The notes under the pieces: model-generated
What the model was told of the DNA's origin: nothing
Database searches by the model: none
The model's input: the letters and a program-made list of their open reading frames with translations, nothing else
Translations under genes and position numbers: made by a program
Shown here: piece by piece, positions 1 through 5,850 of the stretch
Layout of the letters: every line of letters starts with the position of its first letter
How positions within the stretch are numbered: position 1 is the stretch's first letter
Assembly: GCA_051984395.1 (NCBI GenBank)
Contig: JBPYEZ010000185.1
Coordinates: 1-5,850 of the forward strand
Length of the DNA: 5,850 nt
Direction: 5' to 3'
Source: AC-9 sp051984395
Lineage (GTDB): Bacteria; Actinomycetota; Acidimicrobiia; Acidimicrobiales; AC-9

Positions 1-1974
1 GACGTCACGATCGCGGCGGCGCTGCTCCATGATGCGGTCGAGGACACGGGGCTGTCGCTGGAGTCGGTGTCGGAGGACTTCGGCCCCGTGGTGGCGGCCA
101 TCGTCGACGGCGTCACCAAGCTCGACCGGCTGCGGTTCGACTCGCGGGAGGCGCAGCAGGCCGCCACCATGCGCAAGATGCTGGTGGCGATGGCCAAGGA
201 CTGGCGGGTCCTGATCATCAAGCTGTCCGACCGGCTGCACAACATGCGGACCATCGCCAGCATGCCGGCGTGGAAGCAGCGGCGCACGGCCCAGGAGACG
301 CTCGACATCTACGCGCCACTGGCACACCGCCTGGGCATCCAGGAGATCCGTTGGCAGCTCGAGGACCTGGCCTTCGCCACCCTCCACCCCAAGCGTTACG
401 CCGAGATCGAGCAGATGGTCGCGACACGATCGCCGGAGCGCGACATCTACCTGGCCCAGGTGCTGGAGTCGGTGCGGGAGCGCCTCCATGAGGTGGCCAT
501 CAAGACCGAGGTCACGGGGCGGCCCAAGCACCTCTGGAGCATCTACGAGAAGATGGTCGTCAAGGGCAAGGAGTTCGACGACATCTACGACCTCGTGGGC
601 ATCCGGGTCCTCGTCGACTCCGAGAAGGACTGCTGGGCCGCCCTGGGCGCCATCCACGCCATCTGGAGCCCCGTGCCGGGCCGCTTCAAGGACTACATCA
701 ACACGCCGAAGTTCAACCTCTACCAGTCGCTGCACACCACGGTCGTGGGGGCCATGGGCAAGCCCCTCGAGGTCCAGATCCGGACCCGGGAGATGCACAA
801 CCGGGCGGAGTTCGGGATCGCCGCCCACTGGGGCTACAAGGAGCGCTCGACGCCCGCCGAGATCGCCTGGCTCCAGCGCATCGTCGATTGGCAGCGGGAC
901 ACGCCCGACCCCACCGAGTTCCTGGAGACGCTCAAGCTCGACCTCGACCAGGACGAGGTGTACGTGTTCACGCCGAAGGGCAAGGTGCTCACCCTGCCGA
1001 CGGCGGCCACACCCATCGACTTCGCCTACGCCATCCACACCGAGGTGGGCCACCGCTGCATCGGGGCGCGGGTCAACGGACGGCTGATCCCCCTCGACTC
1101 CGCCCTCCACTCGGGCAACACAGTGGAGATCTTCACCTCCAAGGTGCCCACGGCCGGACCGTCGCGTGACTGGCTCAAGCTCGTCGTGACGCCTCGCGCC
1201 CGCAACAAGATCCGCCAGTGGTTCAGCCGGGAGCGGCGCGAGGACGCCATCGACACGGGCAAGGACGATCTCGTCAAGGCGCTCCGGCGCGAGGGCCTGC
1301 CGGTGCAGAAGCTGGCCGCCTCGGCGTCCCTCAGCACACTGGCCGAGTCGATGAACTACGCCGACCTGGAGGCGCTGCACGCGGCCATCGGCGAAGGGCA
1401 CGTGTCGGCGATCTCTGTTGCCCAGCGCCTGTCGCGCCAGCTCCGGGGCGGGGGCCACGACGAGCAGCTGCCGACCACGGCCCGGCCACCGCGGCGCCCG
1501 AGCCGGCGGCAGTCGACCGGTGTCTACGTCGAGGGGCTGGACGACGTGATGATCCGCCTCTCCCGATGTTGCACGCCGGTCCCGGGCGACGAGATCCTCG
1601 GCTTCATCACCCGGGGCCGGGGTGTCTCGGTCCACCGGGGCGACTGCGCCAACGCCATGTCGCTGTCGTCGCAGACCGGCGAGCGCCTCATCGAGGTGGA
1701 GTGGGATCGGGACGCCACCGGGGTCTTCGTGGCGTCCATCGAGGTCAAGGCGCTGGACCGGGCCCGGCTCCTCGCCGACGTGGCCAAGGTGCTGGCCGAG
1801 CACCACATCAACATCCTGGCCAGCTCCAGCCACACCGCGGCCGACCGGGTCAGCCGCATGCGGTTCGACTTCGAGCTCGCCGACCCGAGCCACCTGGACT
1901 CGGTGATCGGCACGATCAAGCGCCTCGACAGCGTCTACGACGCCTACCGCATACTCCCGGGCAAGGGTGCCTGA
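1..1974 (+). CDS. relA: Bifunctional (p)ppGpp synthetase/hydrolase, RelA/SpoT family (5' partial)
   Basis: This gene makes and degrades the stringent-response alarmone (p)ppGpp in the cytoplasm, on or off the ribosome. The frame is open from base 1, so the N-terminus is cut by the window edge; 657 residues remain. Numbering from base 1, the hydrolase HD motif is H10-D11 in LLHDAVEDT. It is followed by D77 and N81 in SDRLHNMRT, and the 71-residue H-to-N spacing equals that of Streptococcus Rel H77-N148. The synthetase domain (about 170-282) has RFKD at 228-231, the RXKD form of bifunctional enzymes rather than the EXDD of monofunctional RelA, and EVQIRT at 257-262. A TGS domain (about 315-377) follows, then a helical region, a Cys/His finger (C523, C524, H545, C549) and an ACT domain (about 573-652). 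Roughly 65 or more N-terminal residues, including the first part of the HD domain, are missing. The product is intact as far as seen. The symbol could equally be rel. hisS follows after 22 bases. Confidence 0.96.
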   Translation, partial: DVTIAAALLHDAVEDTGLSLESVSEDFGPVVAAIVDGVTKLDRLRFDSREAQQAATMRKMLVAMAKDWRVLIIKLSDRLHNMRTIASMPAWKQRRTAQETLDIYAPLAHRLGIQEIRWQLEDLAFATLHPKRYAEIEQMVATRSPERDIYLAQVLESVRERLHEVAIKTEVTGRPKHLWSIYEKMVVKGKEFDDIYDLVGIRVLVDSEKDCWAALGAIHAIWSPVPGRFKDYINTPKFNLYQSLHTTVVGAMGKPLEVQIRTREMHNRAEFGIAAHWGYKERSTPAEIAWLQRIVDWQRDTPDPTEFLETLKLDLDQDEVYVFTPKGKVLTLPTAATPIDFAYAIHTEVGHRCIGARVNGRLIPLDSALHSGNTVEIFTSKVPTAGPSRDWLKLVVTPRARNKIRQWFSRERREDAIDTGKDDLVKALRREGLPVQKLAASASLSTLAESMNYADLEALHAAIGEGHVSAISVAQRLSRQLRGGGHDEQLPTTARPPRRPSRRQSTGVYVEGLDDVMIRLSRCCTPVPGDEILGFITRGRGVSVHRGDCANAMSLSSQTGERLIEVEWDRDATGVFVASIEVKALDRARLLADVAKVLAEHHINILASSSHTAADRVSRMRFDFELADPSHLDSVIGTIKRLDSVYDAYRILPGKGA

Positions 1975-1996
1975 GGCCTCACTAACCTGACCGGTC

Positions 1997-3277
1997 GTGC
2001 CTCAGCAGCGTCAAGCCTTCCAGGCTCCCGCCGGGACCCGTGATGTCGTGGCCCCCGACTCCTCCCGATGGGAAGCCCTCGTGGCGGCGTTCGGGCGCCA
2101 GGTCGAGCTGGCGGGCTACGGGTTGGTCCTGAGCCCGATGTTCGAGGACGTCGGGGTCTTCGTGCGCGGGATGGGCGAGGGCACCGACGTGGTCGGCAAG
2201 GAGATGTACGAATTCAGGGACAAAGGCGACCGGCACCTCGCTCTCCGACCCGAGGGGACCGCCTCCATCGTGAGGGCGTTCGTCCAGCTGCGGCCGCCTG
2301 TGGTCTGGAAGGCGTGGTACGTCACGCCGGCGTTTCGCTATGAGCGTCCCCAGGCGGGGAGGTACCGCCAGCACCACCAGCTCGGGGTGGAGGCACTCGG
2401 CACGGAGGACCCCGATCTCGACGTCGAGGTCGTGGCGCTGGCGTCCCGGTTCTTCACCGGGCTCGGTCTGACCCGGGTCGAGCTCAAGCTCAACTCGATG
2501 GGTGACGCCACCTGCCGCCCGGCCTACCTCGACTCGCTGCGCGCCCACCTCCAGAAGCACCGGGACGAGCTCTGCGACGAGCACCGCGAGCGCTACGAGG
2601 CCAACCCGCTGCGGGTCCTGGACTGCAAGGACGACGACTGTGTGCAGGTCGTATCGAGCGCCCCCCGCCTGCTGGAGTCCCTGTGCGGACCGTGCGCCGG
2701 CCATTTCGGACGGGTCCGAGCCGGGTTGGACGCGCTCGGAGTCCCCTACACCATCGACCACCGCTTGGTGCGCGGCTTCGACTACTACACCCGCACCACC
2801 TTCGAGTTCGCGGCCTTGGCGCTCGAGGCGGCCCAGAACGGCATCGGCGGTGGCGGTCGCTACGACGGACTGGTCGAGGCGCTGGGCGGACCTCCGACGC
2901 CCGGCATCGGCTTCGGCATCGGTATCGAGCGCCTGCTTCAGGCCTGCGATGCCGAGGGGGCCTTTCCCACGCCGGCGGCCTCCCTCGACGCGTTCGTCGT
3001 CGACCTGACAGGTGGCACCGCCGCCCGCGACATCACCGACGAGCTGCGGACCGCCGGGTTGCGGATCGATCGGGCCTACGACCGACGCTCGGCCCGCGCC
3101 CAGCTCAAGGCGGCGGACCGCTCGGGGGCTGAAGTGGCACTCATCGTCGGTCCCGACGAGGCGGCGAGCGGCACGGTGACCGTGCACTGGTTGCGCTCGG
3201 AGCGTGACGAGGAGAAGGTGCCACGTCACGAGGTCGTCAAGGCTGTGCGGGACGCCCTCGACCTGGCCCGATCGTGA
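1997..3277 (+). CDS. hisS: Histidyl-tRNA synthetase (class II)
   Basis: The product activates histidine with ATP and charges tRNA(His) in the cytoplasm, normally as a homodimer. Its 426 residues are a typical bacterial length. The N-terminus (FQAPAGTRDV, 8-17) is the conserved HisRS opening. Motif 2 comprises RPEGTA (84-89) and FRYERPQAGRYRQ (113-125). The histidine-specific elements are LVRGFDYYTRT (257-267), with R259 matching the catalytic Arg259 of E. coli HisRS, and GGGRYDGL (285-292). Motif 3 is PGIGFGIGIERLL (302-314). The anticodon-binding domain covers about 331-426. GTG 1997 is chosen because an in-frame TGA lies at 1988-1990, making this the first possible start, and the conserved N-terminus begins right after it. 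No Shine-Dalgarno-like purine run precedes it. Cysteines 210, 215, 230 and 233 form a possible metal site that E. coli HisRS lacks. The stop overlaps a possible GTG start of aspS. Confidence 0.97.
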   Translation: MPQQRQAFQAPAGTRDVVAPDSSRWEALVAAFGRQVELAGYGLVLSPMFEDVGVFVRGMGEGTDVVGKEMYEFRDKGDRHLALRPEGTASIVRAFVQLRPPVVWKAWYVTPAFRYERPQAGRYRQHHQLGVEALGTEDPDLDVEVVALASRFFTGLGLTRVELKLNSMGDATCRPAYLDSLRAHLQKHRDELCDEHRERYEANPLRVLDCKDDDCVQVVSSAPRLLESLCGPCAGHFGRVRAGLDALGVPYTIDHRLVRGFDYYTRTTFEFAALALEAAQNGIGGGGRYDGLVEALGGPPTPGIGFGIGIERLLQACDAEGAFPTPAASLDAFVVDLTGGTAARDITDELRTAGLRIDRAYDRRSARAQLKAADRSGAEVALIVGPDEAASGTVTVHWLRSERDEEKVPRHEVVKAVRDALDLARS

Positions 3278-3357
3278 GCATCCCCTCGGATCCCCCCGGC
3301 CGGCCTCCTGAGCCGGCAGCTCCCTCGGGCGGGCCTCCGGTGCCGGCAGCCGTCGGG
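3278..3357 (+). other. hisS-aspS junction: untranslated leader or Pro-rich N-terminal extension of AspRS
   Basis: If aspS starts at ATG 3358, this is an 80-base spacer; if it starts at GTG 3274-3276 (inside GTGA with the hisS stop), it encodes residues 2-28, a Pro/Ala/Gly-rich low-complexity segment. By hand count 20 of its 27 codons end in G or C, against 46 of the next 49 aspS codons, which favours non-coding. It holds an 18-base imperfect direct repeat and a possible 7-bp stem (3312-3318 with 3341-3347) around a 22-base loop. There is no T-run, so it does not look like an intrinsic terminator. I see no promoter or Shine-Dalgarno sequence. Confidence 0.5.
3304..3351 (+). repeat. Imperfect 18-base direct repeat, 30-base period
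   Basis: Copy 1 is 3304-3321 and copy 2 is 3334-3351; they match at 15 of 18 positions. Read in the aspS frame they give PPEPAA and PPVPAA. Two of the three differences are silent and one changes Glu to Val. Both copies contain the self-complementary hexamer gccggc, so the two copies could also pair with each other in RNA. Confidence 0.6.
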
Positions 3358-5094
3358 ATGCGGTCCGACTACTGCGGGACGCTTCGGGCCTCCGACGCCG
3401 GCCGGGCGGTGCGACTGTGCGGCTGGGTGGCGAGCCGCCGCGAGCACGGCGAGCACCTCGCATTCATGGACCTGCGCGACCACACCGGCGTCGTGCAGTG
3501 CGTGGTCGACCACGCCCACGACGTGCGATCCGAGTACGTCGTGGCCGTGGCGGGCACGGTCCGCCTCCGGCCCGAGGGAACCGTCAACCCGGCGCTGGCC
3601 ACCGGCGAGGTGGAGGTCGGCGACTGCGAGGTCGAGATCCTCGCCACCGCCGACCCGCCCCCGTTCCCGGTCACCGACCGCATCGATGCCGACGAGTCGC
3701 TCCGCCTCCGCCATCGCTACGTGGACCTACGGCGGGACCGGATGCAGGTGAACCTGCGACTGCGGGCCCGTGTGAACACCGCCATCCGGGCGGCGATGCA
3801 GCGCCAGGGCTTCACCGAGATCGAGACACCGTTGCTGTGGACCCCGACGCCAGAGGGGTCCCGTGAGTTCGCGGTGCCGTCGCGCCGCCAGCCAGGCTCC
3901 TTCTACGTGCTCCCCCAGAGCCCGCAGATCGCCAAGCAGCTCCTCATGGTCGGCGGGTTCGACCGCTACTACCAGCTGGCGCGCTGCATGCGGGACGAGG
4001 ACCTGCGGGCCGATCGCCAGTTCGAGTTCACCCAGCTCGACCTCGAGGCCTCGTTCGTCGGTCAGGACGACGTCATCGGCTTCGTCTCCGAAGCCGTGCT
4101 CGACGCCCACGAGGCGGCGACTGCTCAGGCTCGGCCCGACATCGCCCTCATGACGTGGGCCGAGGCCATGGACCGGTTCGGGACGGACAAGCCCGACCTG
4201 CGCTTCGGCATGGAGCTGGTGGACCTGACCCCGGTGCTGGCGGGCACCGAGCTCAAGGCCCTCCGGGCCGGTTCGGTCAAGGCGCTCCGCGTCCCCGGCC
4301 AGGGCGGATTGGCCCGGTCCCGGCTGGACGCCCTGGTGGACCGGGCCAAGGGGCTCGGGGCCAAGGGGCTGGTCTGGGCCCGGGTGGTGCCCGGCGACGA
4401 CGGTGGGCCAGGACCGGTGCTCGAGTCCCCGGTGGCGCGGTTCCTGAGCGCCAAGGAGCAGGCGGGCATCATTGCCGCCGCCGAGGCCGAGCCCGGCGAC
4501 CTGGTGCTGGCCGTGGCCGACGACCACGGTCCGGCGTGCTCGGTGATGGGACAGCTGCGGCTCGACCTCGGTCGGCCACCCGTCGGCGAGGGCTCGCCTC
4601 GCTACGTGTGGATCGTCGACTTCCCCTTGTTCGACGGGATCGGCGAGGACGGTCGTCCCGAGGCCGCCCACCATCCCTTCACCATGCCGAACCCCGAGGA
4701 CCTTCCGCTGCTGGAGTCGAACCCTCTGCAGGTTCGCTCGCTTGCCTATGACCTCGTGCTGGACGGGTGGGAGCTCGGGTCCGGCAGCATCCGCGTCCAC
4801 CGGGGCGATGTGCAGCGGCGCATCTTCGCCGTCCTCGGCATCACGGACGAGCAGGCCGAGTCGCGGTTCGGGTTCATGCTCGACGCCTTCCGCTATGGAG
4901 CACCGCCGCACGGCGGCTTCGCTATGGGGATCGACCGCTTCGTCGCCGTGCTCGCCGGGCAGGAGAACATCCGCGAGGTCATCGCCTTCCCGAAAACCCA
5001 GTCGGGGCTCGACCCCATGACCGGGGCACCCAAGCCGCTCGATCCCGCGTCCCTGGCCGAGCTGGGCATCCGCATCGCGCCCGGCCGGCAATGA
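3358..5094 (+). CDS. aspS: Aspartyl-tRNA synthetase, bacterial type, probably non-discriminating (Asp/Asn)
   Basis: The product charges tRNA(Asp), and perhaps tRNA(Asn), with aspartate. Starting at ATG 3358 gives 578 residues, close to E. coli AspRS (590). MRSDYCGTLR aligns with the E. coli start MRTEYCGQLR, which is why I chose this start. The frame stays open back to GTG 3274, adding 28 Pro-rich residues. Counting from that GTG, an N-terminal OB-fold anticodon domain covers about 30-130. Motif 1 is near FTEIETP (180-186), followed by the flipping-loop TPEG (192-195). Motif 2 is RCMRDEDLRADRQ (237-249), with Met239 where Phe is usual. The bacterial GAD insertion covers about 300-425, and motif 3 is GGFAMGIDRF (547-556), with R555. 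His58 sits where discriminating E. coli AspRS has Leu30; His there is typical of enzymes that also aspartylate tRNA(Asn). The downstream rarA start overlaps this stop by four bases. Confidence 0.96.
   Translation: MRSDYCGTLRASDAGRAVRLCGWVASRREHGEHLAFMDLRDHTGVVQCVVDHAHDVRSEYVVAVAGTVRLRPEGTVNPALATGEVEVGDCEVEILATADPPPFPVTDRIDADESLRLRHRYVDLRRDRMQVNLRLRARVNTAIRAAMQRQGFTEIETPLLWTPTPEGSREFAVPSRRQPGSFYVLPQSPQIAKQLLMVGGFDRYYQLARCMRDEDLRADRQFEFTQLDLEASFVGQDDVIGFVSEAVLDAHEAATAQARPDIALMTWAEAMDRFGTDKPDLRFGMELVDLTPVLAGTELKALRAGSVKALRVPGQGGLARSRLDALVDRAKGLGAKGLVWARVVPGDDGGPGPVLESPVARFLSAKEQAGIIAAAEAEPGDLVLAVADDHGPACSVMGQLRLDLGRPPVGEGSPRYVWIVDFPLFDGIGEDGRPEAAHHPFTMPNPEDLPLLESNPLQVRSLAYDLVLDGWELGSGSIRVHRGDVQRRIFAVLGITDEQAESRFGFMLDAFRYGAPPHGGFAMGIDRFVAVLAGQENIREVIAFPKTQSGLDPMTGAPKPLDPASLAELGIRIAPGRQ
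4343..4370 (+). repeat. Exact 13-base tandem-like repeat inside aspS, 15-base period
   Basis: The 13 bases gggccaaggggct occur at 4343-4355 and again at 4358-4370. In frame they encode AKGL-G-AKGL near the C-terminal end of the GAD insertion domain. The second AKGL corresponds to the conserved GAKGL of E. coli AspRS. The first falls where E. coli has a different sequence, so a five-codon micro-duplication is possible, though chance in GC-rich Ala/Gly/Lys codons is also plausible. Confidence 0.5.
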
Positions 5095-5850
5095 CGCCGA
5101 GCGGACGGCCGGCGCGCGACGGCGGTCCGAGGACAGGGCCGGGTCTGTTCGACGCCGCACTCGAGGAACGACTGGCCCGCCAGGCACCCCTGGCTGCCCG
5201 GCTGCGGCCCCGCACCCTCGACGAGGTGGTGGGCCAGGACCACCTCCTGCGCCCTGGCGCTCCGCTCCGAGCCCTGATCGAGACGGACCGGCTGTCCTCG
5301 ATCATCCTGTGGGGTCCGCCGGGAACGGGCAAGACCACGCTGGCTCGGCTGGTCGCCGAGAGCAGCGAGAAGGCGTTCGTGCCCCTGTCGGCAGTGACCG
5401 CCGGTGTGAAGGACGTGCGGGAGGTCGTCGACGACGCCCGCCGGCGGCTGGCCGAGCACGGGCGGGGGACGATCCTGTTCCTTGACGAGGTGCACCGGTT
5501 CAACAAGGCCCAGCAGGATGCCCTGCTGCCGTCCGTCGAGGATGGGACGCTCGTCCTGATCGGGGCGACCACCGAGAACCCGTTCTTCGAGGTGAACGCG
5601 CCGCTGATGAGTCGATCGAGCCTGTTCCGTCTGGATCCGCTCGGGCCCGCACACCTGGAGGAGCTGGTACGGCGGGGGCTCACCCGGGAGCGTGCCGAAG
5701 CAGACGACGACGCCGTCGATCACCTCGTCGACCAGGCCGACGGCGACGCCAGGGTCGTCCTCAACTCCGTGGAGGTGGCGCTGGCGCTGGCTGCCCGACC
5801 GGCCGGGCAGTCGTCGCCCGGCGACGATGGCGCGGTCCGGGTGACCCTGG
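5091..5850 (+). CDS. rarA: Replication-associated recombination protein RarA/MgsA, AAA+ ATPase (3' partial)
   Basis: This is a cytoplasmic DNA-dependent ATPase of the RarA/MgsA/WRNIP1 family, which acts at stalled replication forks and DNA gaps. The first 253 residues are present; the C-terminal tetramerisation part lies past the right edge. The sequence QAPLAARLRPRTLDEVVGQDHLL (31-53, key residues LAxRxRP and VGQ-HLL) is the family's N-terminal signature. Walker A is GPPGTGKTT (75-83) with K81. The family block SAVTAGVKDVRE (100-111) follows. Walker B is ILFLDE (128-133), running into VHRFNKAQQDALLP. Sensor 1 is GATTENP (158-164), the probable arginine finger is R175 in LMSRS, and sensor 2 is GDAR with R221. 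ATG 5091 overlaps the aspS TGA as ATGA, which suggests translational coupling. The first 30 residues are Gly/Pro/Arg-rich and probably flexible. These motifs distinguish it from clamp-loader subunits and RuvB, which share only the AAA+ core. Confidence 0.95.
   Translation, partial: MTPSGRPARDGGPRTGPGLFDAALEERLARQAPLAARLRPRTLDEVVGQDHLLRPGAPLRALIETDRLSSIILWGPPGTGKTTLARLVAESSEKAFVPLSAVTAGVKDVREVVDDARRRLAEHGRGTILFLDEVHRFNKAQQDALLPSVEDGTLVLIGATTENPFFEVNAPLMSRSSLFRLDPLGPAHLEELVRRGLTRERAEADDDAVDHLVDQADGDARVVLNSVEVALALAARPAGQSSPGDDGAVRVTL

Noticed and set aside
67..1974. Start of Rel at GTG 67
   Set aside because: The frame is open upstream to base 1 and encodes the essential HD motif LLHDAVEDT, so the gene starts outside the window.
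1218..1985. 255-codon + strand frame overlapping the 3' part of rel
   Set aside because: It is an out-of-frame shadow of the Rel TGS-to-ACT region, with Gly/Arg/Pro-rich sequence and no motif.
1975..1996. Promoter for hisS in the rel-hisS gap
   Set aside because: The 22 bases are too short to hold -35 and -10 elements plus a leader, and no such boxes are visible in them.
3312..3347. Intrinsic terminator between hisS and aspS
   Set aside because: The 7-bp GC stem has a 22-base loop and no following T-run, and the downstream gene is close on the same strand.
1982..3463. 493-codon open frame on the - strand opposite hisS
   Set aside because: It is antisense to a clear HisRS, has Arg/Gly/Val-rich composition and shows no recognisable motif. 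Long antisense frames are expected where codon third positions are mostly G or C.
3727..5187. 486-codon open frame on the - strand opposite aspS
   Set aside because: This is another high-GC shadow of a well-supported gene. The translation is low complexity and matches no family I recognise.
4893..5723. Two overlapping - strand frames (276 and 234 codons) at the right end
   Set aside because: They lie antisense to the end of aspS and the start of rarA. The + strand frame there carries Walker A, Walker B and sensor motifs, which explains the region.

Overview
This is an ordinary but compact housekeeping segment from a strongly GC-rich genome. Codon third positions are mostly G or C, GTG starts are used, and the genes abut or overlap. 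These traits, together with the gene order rel - hisS - aspS - rarA, point to an actinobacterium. The AspRS N-terminal region suggests an acidimicrobial-type lineage, but that placement is inference from memory and is not proven by the sequence. All genes are on the + strand and probably form one transcription unit. The window is coding almost throughout and has no gene-free stretch longer than about 80 bases. I see no RNA gene, mobile element, CRISPR array, clear promoter or terminator.

Layout: (1) 1-1974 is the C-terminal 657 residues of a long RelA/SpoT-type (p)ppGpp synthetase/hydrolase whose N-terminus lies off the left edge. (2) After a 22-base gap, hisS (1997-3277) encodes a complete histidyl-tRNA synthetase. 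(3) aspS follows and encodes a complete bacterial-type aspartyl-tRNA synthetase. Its frame is open from a GTG that overlaps the hisS stop (3274), but homology and base composition favour the ATG at 3358. (4) rarA (mgsA) starts at 5091, overlaps the aspS stop by four bases (ATGA), and runs off the right edge. It encodes a RarA/MgsA-family AAA+ ATPase.

Functionally, the window joins the stringent-response alarmone enzyme, which responds to uncharged tRNA, with two aminoacyl-tRNA synthetases that determine tRNA charging, followed by a replication-fork maintenance ATPase. Points worth a second look are a His in the AspRS anticodon-binding domain typical of non-discriminating enzymes (Asp-tRNA(Asn) formation), a four-cysteine set in HisRS, the uncertain aspS start with a repeated Pro-rich or structured leader, and the lack of Shine-Dalgarno-like sequences at every visible start. 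I found no convincing novel system.
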